This document shows positions 49,312 through 58,890 of a stretch of 64,000 bases of DNA, in pieces. The first letter of the stretch is position 1; the number at the start of each line of letters is the position of its first letter. Source of the stretch: Subdoligranulum sp. (lineage in GTDB: Bacteria > Bacillota > Clostridia > Oscillospirales > Ruminococcaceae). The notes below the pieces were generated by a model that saw only the letters and a list, made by a program, of their open reading frames with translations, had not been told where the DNA came from and ran no database searches. Made by a program: the position numbers and the translations under genes. The DNA lies in the NCBI GenBank assembly GCA_014799685.1, contig JAAVHN010000029.1, positions 90,131 through 154,130 on the forward strand. The letters run 5' to 3'.

Positions 49312-50557
49312 CCTGGAAAAAAATTGGGGGAACGACCGGGAAAACACCCCGGAATGCAGCCGGGGAAACAGCTCGGAACCCAGCCGGGAAAGCACCCCGG
49401 GAAGCGTCCCGGAAAATACGCAAAGCTGTAAAGGCAAAACACTGCTCATCACGGGCGCGAACGGATTCATCGGCAAAAACCTCACCGCCCGCCTGCGGGC
49501 GATGGGGCAGCATACGCTGCTCTTGTTCGACGTCGACACGCCGCCCGAAAAGCTGGCCGAATACGCCGCGCGCGCGGACTTTGTGTTCCATTTGGCGGGC
49601 GTGAACCGCCCGAAGGATCCTGCCGAATTTTACGCGGGCAACCGCGGCTTCACCGAGCATCTTTTGCTGCTGCTGGAAGAGGCGGGCAGTAAAGCGCCGG
49701 TGCTTGTCACCTCGTCCATTCAGGCCGAGTTAGAGAACGACTACGGCAAAAGCAAGCGCGAGGCCGAGGCGCTGGTGTTCGGGCACGAGCAGAAAACCGG
49801 CGCGCCCGCGCTGGTGTACCGTCTGCCGGGCGTCTTCGGCAAATGGTGCCGCCCGTCCTATAACAGCGTCGTCGCCACCTTCTGCCACAACATCGCAAAC
49901 GGCCTGCCCATCGAGGTGCGCGACCCCGCGTACCGGTTCCCTCTCGTCTACGTGGACGACGTGGTGAACTGCTTCCTCGCCGCTTTGGACGGCGCCGCGC
50001 CGCGCGACCGCGCGCTGCCCGGCCTGTGCCATCTGACGTGCGACGTCTACGAGACGACGCTGGGCGCGCTGGCCGAAACCATCCAGAGCTTCCGCGACAG
50101 CCGGAAAACGATCGCCGTGCCCGACATGGGCGACGCCTTTACAAAGAAGCTCTACGCGGCTTATCTCTCCTATCTTCCCACGAATGGCTTTTCCTATCCG
50201 CTCGACATGCACACCGACGCGCGCGGCAGCTTCACCGAATTTTTGCGCACCCCCGATCGCGGGCAGGTGTCCGTCAACGTCGCAAAGCCCGGCATCGTGA
50301 AGGGCAACCACTGGCACGATACGAAAAACGAAAAATTTCTCGTGGTGCGCGGCGAGGCGGTTATCCGTTTCCGGCGCGTGGGCACGGATGAGGTAATCGA
50401 ATACCGCGTTTCCGGCGATCGGCTGGAGGTGGTGGACATCCCCACGGGCTACACGCACAGCATCGAGAACGTGGGCAAAGAGGATCTCGTCACCGTGATG
50501 TGGGCGAACGAACCGTTCGACCCGGAGCATCCCGATACATTTTATGAAAAGGTGTAA
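49301..50557 (+). CDS. capF: CapF/WbjC-like bifunctional reductase/epimerase with N-terminal low-complexity extension
   Basis: GKTLLITGANGFIGKNLTARL; cupin C-terminus GIVKGNHWHDTKNEKFLVVRGEAVIRFR. Confidence 0.88.
   Translation: MENNLEKNWGNDRENTPECSRGNSSEPSRESTPGSVPENTQSCKGKTLLITGANGFIGKNLTARLRAMGQHTLLLFDVDTPPEKLAEYAARADFVFHLAGVNRPKDPAEFYAGNRGFTEHLLLLLEEAGSKAPVLVTSSIQAELENDYGKSKREAEALVFGHEQKTGAPALVYRLPGVFGKWCRPSYNSVVATFCHNIANGLPIEVRDPAYRFPLVYVDDVVNCFLAALDGAAPRDRALPGLCHLTCDVYETTLGALAETIQSFRDSRKTIAVPDMGDAFTKKLYAAYLSYLPTNGFSYPLDMHTDARGSFTEFLRTPDRGQVSVNVAKPGIVKGNHWHDTKNEKFLVVRGEAVIRFRRVGTDEVIEYRVSGDRLEVVDIPTGYTHSIENVGKEDLVTVMWANEPFDPEHPDTFYEKV
49326..49420. repeat. Degenerate ~12 bp array in the 5' end of capF
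   Basis: cgggaaaacaccc/cggaatgcagc/cggggaaacagct/cggaacccagc/cgggaaagcaccc/cgggaagcgtcc. Confidence 0.7.
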
Positions 50558-50560
50558 CAC

Positions 50561-51700
50561 ATGGAAAAACTGAAGCTGATGACGGTGATCGGCACCCGGC
50601 CGGAGATCATCCGCCTGTCCGCGGTCATCAAAAAATGCGACCGGTATTTCAACCAGATTCTGGTGCACACCGGGCAGAATTACGACTATACGCTCAATCA
50701 GGTGTTTTTCGAGGATTTATCCCTGCGCGCGCCCGATTTCTATCTGAACGCCGTGGGCAAGGATCTGGGCGAGACGATCGGCAACATCATCGCCAAAAGC
50801 TACGCGCTGATGGTGGAACAGAAGCCCGACGCGCTGCTGATTTTGGGCGATACGAACAGCTGCCTGTGCGCCATCGCGGCAAAGCGCCTGCACATTCCCA
50901 TCTTCCACATGGAGGCGGGCAACCGCTGCTTCGACGAATGCCTGCCGGAGGAGACGAACCGCCGCATCGTCGATCACATCGCGGATGTGAACCTGTGCTA
51001 TTCCGAGCACGCGCGCCGCTATCTGAACGCCGAGGGCGTGGCCAAGGAGCGCACCTATGTGACGGGCAGCCCCATGGCCGAGGTGCTGCACGCAAACCTT
51101 GCAAAGATCGAGGCCAGCGACGTGCTGGCGCGGCTGGGGCTCACGGCGGGCAAATACATCCTGCTCTCGGCGCACCGCGAGGAAAACATCGACACCGAGC
51201 GCAACTTCCTCGACTTGTTCACCTCCGTAAACCGTTTGGCCGAACGGTACGACATGCCCATTCTCTATTCGTGCCACCCGCGCAGCAAAAAGTTTTTGCA
51301 GCAGCGCGGCTTTGCGCTCGATGCGCGCGTGCGCCTGCACGAGCCGCTCGGCTTCCACGATTACAACTGCCTGCAGATGAACGCATTCTGCGTCGTGAGC
51401 GATTCGGGCACGCTGCCCGAGGAATCCAGCTTTTTCACAAGTGTGGGCCACCCGTTCCCGGCGGTGTGCGTGCGCACCTCCACCGAGCGCCCCGAGGCAT
51501 TGGACAAGGCCTGCTTCATCCTGGCGGGCATCCGGGGCGGCGGCGTGGAGCAGGCCGTCGAGACCGCCGTCGCCATGAACGAAGCCGGCGACCTCGGCAT
51601 CCCCGTTCCCTATTATACCGAGGATGTCTCCAATAAAGTGGTCAAGATCATCCAAAGCTATGTGGGTGTGGTGAACCAGATGGTGTGGAGGAAAGGTTAA
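50561..51700 (+). CDS. capG: UDP-GlcNAc 2-epimerase (CapG/WbjD-like)
   Basis: MTVIGTRPEIIRLSAVIKKCD, HTGQNYDYTLNQVFFEDL, HMEAGNRCFDECLPEETNRRIVDHIADVN. Confidence 0.9.
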   Translation: MEKLKLMTVIGTRPEIIRLSAVIKKCDRYFNQILVHTGQNYDYTLNQVFFEDLSLRAPDFYLNAVGKDLGETIGNIIAKSYALMVEQKPDALLILGDTNSCLCAIAAKRLHIPIFHMEAGNRCFDECLPEETNRRIVDHIADVNLCYSEHARRYLNAEGVAKERTYVTGSPMAEVLHANLAKIEASDVLARLGLTAGKYILLSAHREENIDTERNFLDLFTSVNRLAERYDMPILYSCHPRSKKFLQQRGFALDARVRLHEPLGFHDYNCLQMNAFCVVSDSGTLPEESSFFTSVGHPFPAVCVRTSTERPEALDKACFILAGIRGGGVEQAVETAVAMNEAGDLGIPVPYYTEDVSNKVVKIIQSYVGVVNQMVWRKG

Positions 51701-51796
51701 TTCGCAATTCATAGTAACAGGTTGAGGAATCGCGGGTTCTTTTTTTGGGAAAGTATATCGATCTTCAAAAGGATAAGTTTTTATTTTGAATGATTT

Positions 51797-51960
51797 ATCC
51801 GTACTTTTTCCGTAAACCGAAGCCGGTTTTCCTTCCCCCCAAAAATTATGGATCGTGAATTCTTGATTATGAATTATCCTCCGCGCTTTTCCGGCAAACC
51901 GAAGCCGTTTTCCTTCCCCCAAAATTATGAATTATGAATTATGAATTGTGAATTATGAAT
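51797..51960. repeat. Two tandem ~80 bp units including heptad arrays
   Basis: ctttttccgtaaaccgaagccggttttccttccccccaaaaattatg and cttttccggcaaaccgaagccgttttccttcccccaaaattatg. Confidence 0.75.
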
Positions 51961-53211
51961 TATGAATTGCAAAAGCGCATTCTTGTGGTGAGCCAGCACT
52001 ACTGGCCGGAAAATTTCCGCATCACGGACCTCTGCGCGGGGTTCCTTGCGGACGGCTGCGCCGTGGACGTGCTGTGCGGCCTGCCGAATTACCCGGCGGG
52101 CGAATGGTTCGAGGGCTACCGCTACGCCGGCCCTCGGCGCGAGGTGCATGACGGCATCGAAATTTTCCGCGCGGGCGAAATCCGCCGCAAGGGCAATACC
52201 GGCCTGCGCATTTTCTTAAATTACATCTCGTACCCCGTCACGGCGCTGTTCAGTCTGCCGCGCCTGCACGGGCGCAAATACGACGCCGTGTTCTGCTACG
52301 AGACAAGCCCTGTGCTGATGCTGCTGCCGGCCATCGTCTACGCAAAGCTGCACCGCGTGCCGCTCACGTGCTATGTACTCGACCTCTGGCCCGAAAACCT
52401 GTATTCGGTGCTCCCCATCCAAAACCGCGCGCTGCGCGCCGTTGCGGCGGGCGTCTCGCACTGGCTGTACCGCCGGTGCGACCGGCTCATCGCCATGAGC
52501 CCGGCGCTCGAGAAAAAGCTGGCCGCCATTGCACCGAAGGCGCAGCGCACGGTGATTCCGCAGTACTGCGAGGATTTTTACGCGCAGGAGGCGCATGACG
52601 CGGCGCTAAAACAGCGCTTTGCCGGGCGCTTCAACGTGCTGTTCGCGGGCAACATCAGCCCCGCGCAAAACCTGCCGCTGCTGGTGGAATGCGCGCGCCG
52701 CCTGAAGGCGGGCGGGCGCCGGGACATCCACTTTATTATCGTGGGCAGCGGCATGAGCATGGAGAGCCTGCAAAAAGAGATTGCGGACGCGGACGTTTCG
52801 GCATGGTTCACGTTCGAGGGGCGCCGCCCGGCCAAGGACATTCCCGCATACCACACCATGGCGGATGCGCTGTTTGCCGCGCTGAGCGCCAGCGAGGACG
52901 TGGGCCTGACGGTGCCGGCCAAGATCGCAAGCTATTTTGCCGCCGGGCGTCCGTGCCTTGTTTCCGTCAGCGGCGAGGCCGCGCGCGTGGTGCGCCAAGC
53001 GGGCGCGGGGCTTGCCGCTGACGCGGGCGATGCGGACGCGCTGTATCAAAACCTGCTTGCCCTTGCCGCCCTGCCCGCTGAAGAACGCGCACGCATGGGC
53101 AAGGCCGGATTTGCCTACTATCAGGCCCATTTCCGCCGCGCACCGCTGCTGCAAAAACTGGAAGAATTTGTGCTCGGCGAAAACGAAAATCGTTTTCAGA
53201 GTTTAACGTAA
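51955..53211 (+). CDS. wbuB: WbuB-like GT4 glycosyltransferase (putative L-FucNAc transferase)
   Basis: RILVVSQHYWPENFRITDLCAGFLADGCAVDVLCGLPNYPAGEWFEGY; gene order after capEFG. Confidence 0.88.
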   Translation: MNYELQKRILVVSQHYWPENFRITDLCAGFLADGCAVDVLCGLPNYPAGEWFEGYRYAGPRREVHDGIEIFRAGEIRRKGNTGLRIFLNYISYPVTALFSLPRLHGRKYDAVFCYETSPVLMLLPAIVYAKLHRVPLTCYVLDLWPENLYSVLPIQNRALRAVAAGVSHWLYRRCDRLIAMSPALEKKLAAIAPKAQRTVIPQYCEDFYAQEAHDAALKQRFAGRFNVLFAGNISPAQNLPLLVECARRLKAGGRRDIHFIIVGSGMSMESLQKEIADADVSAWFTFEGRRPAKDIPAYHTMADALFAALSASEDVGLTVPAKIASYFAAGRPCLVSVSGEAARVVRQAGAGLAADAGDADALYQNLLALAALPAEERARMGKAGFAYYQAHFRRAPLLQKLEEFVLGENENRFQSLT

Positions 53212-53399
53212 AGAGTTTCGTGTTCAGATATGGCGCACCGCGCCGCCGATATTGCAGCACTCCTCTCGACAGCCTTCCGTTCTCTTCGTTCCAGATCCAA
53301 AAGCCCTGAATCTCCAATTTCGAAACCGGGGCCTTTCTCGTTTCATCCAGCACCTGATTTCCGGCAAATTACGAATTATGAATTGTGCAGCAGGCCGCA

Positions 53400-53436
53400 G
53401 CCGTTCATCGCACACGCTACGCGTGCACGATGAACG
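53400..53436. repeat. Long hairpin in the wbuB-GT2 intergenic region
   Basis: CGTTCATCGcacacgctacgcgtgcaCGATGAACG. Confidence 0.65.
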
Positions 53437-53521
53437 GGCGCCCTTTGCATGGGCGCTGTTTCCCCAAATCAAAGATCTGGACAGCGCCGCATGAATTATA
53501 AATTGCAAAAGAGGTGACCCT

Positions 53522-54235
53522 TTGAAAACCCTTGTCATCATCCCCTGCTACAACGAAGAAGAAAATTTACAGCGCGTGGTGAACGATTTGCACGCGGCCG
53601 CGCCCGATGTGGATTACCTGATCGTGGACGACTGCTCCACGGACGGCAGCGCGGCGCTGTGCAAAAAAAACGGCTACCATTATCTTACGCTGCCCATCAA
53701 TCTCGGCATCGGCGGCGGCGTGCAGAGCGGCTACTTATATGCGCGTGAGCACGATTACGACATCACCGTGCAGATGGACGGCGACGGCCAGCACGACCCG
53801 GCCTATCTGCAAAGGCTCATCCGCCCCGTGGCCGGGGGCGAGCTGGATATGGCCATCGGCAGCCGGTTCATCGAGAAAGAGGGCTTTCAAACCAGCTTTA
53901 TGCGCCGCCTTGGCATCAACGTCATCCGCGTGATGATCCGCGCGCTCTGCGGCGTGGATGTGCGCGATACCACCAGCGGCTTCCGCGCCTGCAGCAAGGA
54001 ATTGACATCCTATTTTGCCGATCATTACGCGCAGGATTATCCCGAGCCGGAGGCCATCGTCACCGCCGTTCTGCGCGGCTACCGCGTGGGCGAGGTTTCC
54101 GTAAAAATGCGCGAGCGCATTGCGGGCAAATCGTCCATCAGCCCGATGAAATCCATCTACTATATGCTGAAGGTATGCATCGCGCTCGTGGTCTTTCGCA
54201 TCACGATCGGCCGGCAGAAAGGGGGACGCGCATGA
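53522..54235 (+). CDS. GT2 glycosyltransferase (DPM1/ArnC-like)
   Basis: TLVIIPCYNEEENLQRVVNDL, LIVDDCSTDGS, VQMDGDGQHDPAYL; TTG start preceded by agaggtga. Confidence 0.9.
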   Translation: MKTLVIIPCYNEEENLQRVVNDLHAAAPDVDYLIVDDCSTDGSAALCKKNGYHYLTLPINLGIGGGVQSGYLYAREHDYDITVQMDGDGQHDPAYLQRLIRPVAGGELDMAIGSRFIEKEGFQTSFMRRLGINVIRVMIRALCGVDVRDTTSGFRACSKELTSYFADHYAQDYPEPEAIVTAVLRGYRVGEVSVKMRERIAGKSSISPMKSIYYMLKVCIALVVFRITIGRQKGGRA

Positions 54236-54627
54236 ACTGGGAAAGCTTCAGCCCCATCATCCGTGCGCTCCTGCTCGCAGGCTCGGCGTGCTATCTTGCG
54301 TTTATCCTTTTCCTCTTAAAAAAGCGCCGGCTGACGGTAAAATACGCCATCATCTGGCTGCTTTCGGCCGGGGTGCTCATCATTTTCTCCCTGTTCCCCT
54401 ATGTGGTGCTGGTAATCACCGACCTTTTGGGCATGTCGGTCGCATCCAACACGGTATTTCTTCTGTCGATCGCATTCATGCTGATGCTGCTCATCAGCCT
54501 TTCCAGCGCGGTCTCGCAGTTCGCGCAGAAGATCACGCGCCTCGCGCAAAAAAACGCGCTGCTGGAAGAACGTGTGCGCCGCCTCGAGGAAGCGCTCGAT
54601 GCGCTCACACAGGAAAAAAGGCCGTAA
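54232..54627 (+). CDS. DUF2304-family membrane protein
   Basis: RLTVKYAIIWLLSAGVLIIFSLFPYVVLVITDLLG...ALLEERVRRLEE; 4 bp overlap with the GT2 gene. Confidence 0.85.
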   Translation: MNWESFSPIIRALLLAGSACYLAFILFLLKKRRLTVKYAIIWLLSAGVLIIFSLFPYVVLVITDLLGMSVASNTVFLLSIAFMLMLLISLSSAVSQFAQKITRLAQKNALLEERVRRLEEALDALTQEKRP

Positions 54628-54665
54628 ACCGTTCGTTGTGCTTTTCCACAAATGTGCAGCCGATA

Positions 54666-54708
54666 ACAAAAACACCGGAGACTGTATTGAGTCTCCGGCG
54701 TTTTTTGT
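54666..54708 (+). terminator. Terminator ending the glycan cluster
   Basis: acaccggagactgtattgagtctccggcgttttttgt. Confidence 0.8.
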
Positions 54709-54871
54709 GTCACGATACAGGGAATTGTGTTATTCAGGGAATGCCCGATTCCCTCAACGGGCCGGATCCACGAGCATTTTTCCCCCGGCCTGAAAGCCAA
54801 TGCTGCGCATCCACTTTCAGTACGCCGGAAATATGCCCTTTAAGATGCGCCCGGGGCTTTCTTCAGGGCTT

Positions 54872-55429
54872 TTAAAACTCCCCAAAATCATGGGGCAGAC
54901 GGTCTAAGTACAGGGCGGAATAGATCACCGAAGCGCCTGCAAACAGGAAAAACAGGCCGATGAAGATCATCCACACAGCCATCCCCGCGAGCGGGCTGGC
55001 CAGCATGCCCGCGCCGATGGCAAGCTTTGCCGCCGCGTCGGCGGCGCATCCGCCCCACGGCCGGCACGCGGCGCGGCGCTGCAGCGTATCCCGCAGACGC
55101 ATCAGGCCGAACAGAATGCACCATACGCCAAGCGTGACGGCGATAAAGATCAGCGAAAGCGTGCGGTTCAGCAAAAACACAAGCCCCACCGCAACATTCA
55201 CGCCGCCGCGCAGGCGCTGCGCGCCGGATACCGCGCGGGGCTGCGTATTTCTGGCCGCAAAGCCGGCGGCAAGCTCGCAGACGCCGAGCGTCAGGATCAC
55301 CGCGCCGATGCACACAGACAGCATCTTTGCAACGCCTGCCGGCCGCAGCAGCGCAAAAAGCCCGAACGCGCACAGCAGCGCGCCCGCTGTCAGCGGCAGC
55401 CATTTCATTCGCTTAAAATCCTCGATCAT
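54872..55429 (-). CDS. DUF308/HdeD-like membrane protein
   Basis: Repeated TM pairs: LTAGALLCAFGLFALLRPAGVAKMLSVCIGAVILTLGVCELAAGF. Confidence 0.65.
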   Translation of the reverse strand: MIEDFKRMKWLPLTAGALLCAFGLFALLRPAGVAKMLSVCIGAVILTLGVCELAAGFAARNTQPRAVSGAQRLRGGVNVAVGLVFLLNRTLSLIFIAVTLGVWCILFGLMRLRDTLQRRAACRPWGGCAADAAAKLAIGAGMLASPLAGMAVWMIFIGLFFLFAGASVIYSALYLDRLPHDFGEF

Positions 55430-55474
55430 CAGCACTTGTCCCCTTTTTTGATGGATGCGTGTAATTTGTTGACG

Positions 55475-55571
55475 CCCAATTCGGCCGCGTATTGCCAATC
55501 CCAAACTGCAGCGGGATGCATCCTGGATTTTTTCCGCATGGATCCCCTCGGCAATACCGCACCGAATTGGG
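55475..55571. repeat. ~97 bp terminal-inverted-repeat element, copy B
   Basis: CCCAATTCGGCCGCGTATTGCC...GGCAATACCGCACCGAATTGGG. Confidence 0.65.
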
Positions 55572-55581
55572 ATTTTTTGAT

Positions 55582-56241
55582 TCAACGCGCGTCAGCCGAA
55601 AGGTCTCTCCCGGTCTGTTCGCCGCCGTCCTCCACCGGCTGCGGCTCGGCGGGCGGCGCGTCCACGGCCACAGCGTTTTCCTCCGGCAGCTCGTCGGCAA
55701 TCTCCTGCGTCACGCCGTCCACGGTGAACGCGCCGGACATGCGCCGGGAAGCCGATTCCGTATAGCTGAACACCAGGCGGTACTGCGCCGAGGCGTCCAG
55801 GCCGTCGAACGTCCAGCCCTGCGCGCTGCCGTCGCAGGCGAACGAGACGGTTTGCAGATAGCGCGCGCCGTCCTCGGTGAGCAGCCACAGCGCCAGATTG
55901 CCGTCCGCCGGGGGCGCGTCGTCGTTCAGCGCCGCCTGAATGCGCACGGTGATGCTGCCCGCTGTGCAAAAATCGCGCGTGCGGCACGAGCTGACGGTGG
56001 TAAATACGCCCGAAAGCACGCCGTCCTCAAGCAGCGTGTTCACTGCGCCGTCCGTCTGCGGGGTCGAAAGCGCGAGCGGCAGCGCCGGTTCCTCGCACGC
56101 GGCGGCATGGGCGGGCTGGCGGGCGCCGCCGGCACTCACCTCCGGCACGGGCGTCAGCGCGCGCTGTCCGCAGCCTGCGAGCAGCAGGCACAGCAGCGCA
56201 AAAGCGGTCAGGCAGGCGGGCATTCCTCGGCAAATTTTCAT
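55582..56241 (-). CDS. Hypothetical lipoprotein
   Basis: LTAFALLCLLLAGCGQ lipobox. Confidence 0.65.
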   Translation of the reverse strand: MKICRGMPACLTAFALLCLLLAGCGQRALTPVPEVSAGGARQPAHAAACEEPALPLALSTPQTDGAVNTLLEDGVLSGVFTTVSSCRTRDFCTAGSITVRIQAALNDDAPPADGNLALWLLTEDGARYLQTVSFACDGSAQGWTFDGLDASAQYRLVFSYTESASRRMSGAFTVDGVTQEIADELPEENAVAVDAPPAEPQPVEDGGEQTGRDLSADAR

Positions 56242-56472
56242 TTTGTATTCCTCCGGTTTTGACTTTTTGCCCGAAACGCGCTACAATAGGAGAAAGCGCG
56301 TTCCGCATGCACGCAGATCCCCCGTCCCGTGCCACTTTCGGCAGGGCAGGGATCCTCCCAAACAATCAGGAATACAAATAGTATGCGGTAAACCCGCGAA
56401 AATAAACATGCAGGATGTGCCGGGGCTTTGCAAAAAACGCCGCCGGCCCTCCGCGAACAGAGGAGTTGTCAT

Positions 56473-57129
56473 ATGGATCCCCTGGAAGCTGTCCGGTTTA
56501 TTCACCACGGATGCATCTGTTTTGAACACGAGGACGCTGTCGTTTATGTCGATCCGTTCGGCGTTCCCGACAACGCGCCGGGAGCCGATCTGATCGTCAT
56601 CACCCACAGCCATTCCGACCATTATTCCCCCGAGGACATCCAAAAAGTGCGCAAGGACGATACCTGCTACGCCACCACAGCCGAGGTCGCGCGCCTGCTG
56701 GAAAAGGATTTCGGCATAGACGACGACTATATCAGCGTGCTCAGCTGCGAATCGCCGCGCCTCGGCTTCGAGTGCGGGGCGGCGCTGCAGCCGGTGCCCG
56801 CCGAGAACAAAAACCACCCCATCACCTTCGGCTTTGGCGTCGTGGTGGAATTTGCGGGCTTTCGGTACTATGTCTCGGGCGATACGGACGTCCTTGCCGA
56901 TAACGTGCGCTGCGACGTGCTGTTTGCGGTGTGCGACGGCATCTGGAACATGCCCGGCTACGAGACGCGCGTGCCCGCCCAGGTGCGCGCGATGGACGTA
57001 TGCCCCGGCCTTGTGGTGCCCTATCATTACGGCAGCATGGGCGATACAAAGGCCAACGGCGCAAAGCTCTGCGCCGCGCTGGAAGCGGCGGGCATCCCCT
57101 GCCGCGAATGGCGCAAGGGGCTGTTTTAA
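56473..57129 (+). CDS. MBL-fold metallo-hydrolase
   Basis: VITHSHSDHYSPEDI and YYVSGDTDVLADN. Confidence 0.88.
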   Translation: MDPLEAVRFIHHGCICFEHEDAVVYVDPFGVPDNAPGADLIVITHSHSDHYSPEDIQKVRKDDTCYATTAEVARLLEKDFGIDDDYISVLSCESPRLGFECGAALQPVPAENKNHPITFGFGVVVEFAGFRYYVSGDTDVLADNVRCDVLFAVCDGIWNMPGYETRVPAQVRAMDVCPGLVVPYHYGSMGDTKANGAKLCAALEAAGIPCREWRKGLF

Positions 57130-57416
57130 GCCTGTTTTCACGCAGGTTTGTTTTGCTGCAATGAGGCCGTTATTGGAGGCAGGGCTGTTTTGGCGGCGGG
57201 TCTGTTTTGAACCGCACCCCATTTTCAGATGCGCCCCGCCGCCTATACCGTCACGGCATCACGCATGGCGGCACATTTTTTGCGAACGATCCGGTTCTGC
57301 GGATCGTTCGCTTTTTTGTCGCTTTTTCCGGCCAAAGCATCCCGGTGGGGAATTGCAGAGAAATCCCCCGGCGGCCGGCGCGGCCGATCCGTCCATTGCC
57401 CATTGCCGGCGGCGAA

Positions 57417-58697
57417 TCATCCGTTTTTGCCGTTTGCCTCGGCAAGGGCGGCGCGTTCCGCCGCGACGAGTTCGGCATATTGGCTGGGGCCAAACAGCTG
57501 CTCATAACGGTACAGCGCGTATCCGTCCGCCCCGCGGGCGGACAGCAGGCGTGCCATATCGGCCAGATTGCGGCCGCTCTGCCATTCCTCGCTCTCCGCC
57601 CAGGAACCGTCGCCCTCGCCGATGCGGTACGCGCCCAGCCCGAACGCCAGCGAGACGGAAGCATCGCGCGGCATGGCGAGCCATTCATCGATGATATTGC
57701 CGAACGCATAGCGCTGCGAGCCGTTTTGCGTGGTATAATCGAAGCCCCAGTACACCTGCGGCATGATGTAATCCACATAGCCCGGCGTTGCCATCCAAAG
57801 CCCGATATCGGAATACTGCTGCGTATAGTTGTTGTCGTTGTTGCCCTGCGGGCTGATGCCGAACACGACGGCGGGCTTTTCTGCCTTGATGGTCTCGTAC
57901 ACCTTTTGCACCAGCGTGTTCACGTTGGCGCGGCGCCATTCGGCAAGCGTCTGCCCCGCGCCGTATTCGGCAAAGCGATCGGCGTCGAACGCCTCATCCA
58001 TGGTGGGATAAAAATAATCGTCGAACTGAATGCCGTCCACCTTGTAATTGCGGATGACCTCGATCACGCCCTGCGTCACCATCTCCTGCACCTCAGGCCG
58101 GGAGGGGTCATAATACAGGCCGCTGTCCGTCTCGCGCACCCAATCGGGATGCAGCACGGCGGGGTTGTCTGCCGCCAGCGCATCTACAAGCGGGCCGCTG
58201 TTCAGCCGCACGCGATAGGGGTTGATCCACGCCTCAATCAAAAGGCCGCGCGTGTGCGCCTGTTCGACGAAAACAGCCAGCGGGTCGAAGCCCGGGTCCT
58301 GCCCCTGCGTGCCGTTGATGACGTGGCTCCACGGGTAGATCTGGCTGGGATAGATGGCGTCGCTGAACGGGCGCACCTGCACGATGACGGTATTCAGCCC
58401 CAGCGAGACGCAGTTATCGAGCACTGTGCACACCGATTCGGTGAACGCCCCGGCGCTGGAGGTATCGAACAGCGGCCATTCCAGATAGCTGATCCACATG
58501 GCGCGATAGGGCAAAACCGAGCCCATCGCGTCCGGCTCCGTCTGCGGCGCGCCGTCCGGGCGCATGCCGTCCGGCAGGGTGGTGAAATCCTGCGGCGAGG
58601 AGCCCTCCTCCGGCAGGCCGGAGCTTTGCCCTCCGGTGCAGGCGGCCAGCAGGCACAAACACAGCGCCCCGGCGATGATTTTGCAGACAGCTTTCAT
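57417..58697 (-). CDS. GHL10/DUF187-type glycosyl hydrolase lipoprotein
   Basis: MKAVCKIIAGALCLCLLAACTGG; RAMWISYLEWPLF, LGLNTVIVQVRPFSDAIYPSQIYPWSHVINGTQGQDPGFDPL. Confidence 0.85.
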   Translation of the reverse strand: MKAVCKIIAGALCLCLLAACTGGQSSGLPEEGSSPQDFTTLPDGMRPDGAPQTEPDAMGSVLPYRAMWISYLEWPLFDTSSAGAFTESVCTVLDNCVSLGLNTVIVQVRPFSDAIYPSQIYPWSHVINGTQGQDPGFDPLAVFVEQAHTRGLLIEAWINPYRVRLNSGPLVDALAADNPAVLHPDWVRETDSGLYYDPSRPEVQEMVTQGVIEVIRNYKVDGIQFDDYFYPTMDEAFDADRFAEYGAGQTLAEWRRANVNTLVQKVYETIKAEKPAVVFGISPQGNNDNNYTQQYSDIGLWMATPGYVDYIMPQVYWGFDYTTQNGSQRYAFGNIIDEWLAMPRDASVSLAFGLGAYRIGEGDGSWAESEEWQSGRNLADMARLLSARGADGYALYRYEQLFGPSQYAELVAAERAALAEANGKNG

Positions 58698-58890
58698 AAG
58701 AGGATCCCTTTCTGATAACATTTTCACTTCAAAAATCATTCCGCGTCAGCAACGAAAAACACCCGTTCAAAGGGACAGGCCCTTTTGCAAGCTTATGCGC
58801 GGGATGGGCGAAACATGCCGCGGCACGGTATCAGGCGCACGACGGGCCAGGCCGCCGCTGCCAGACGTTCTCTGCAATTGGCCCGGCCCG

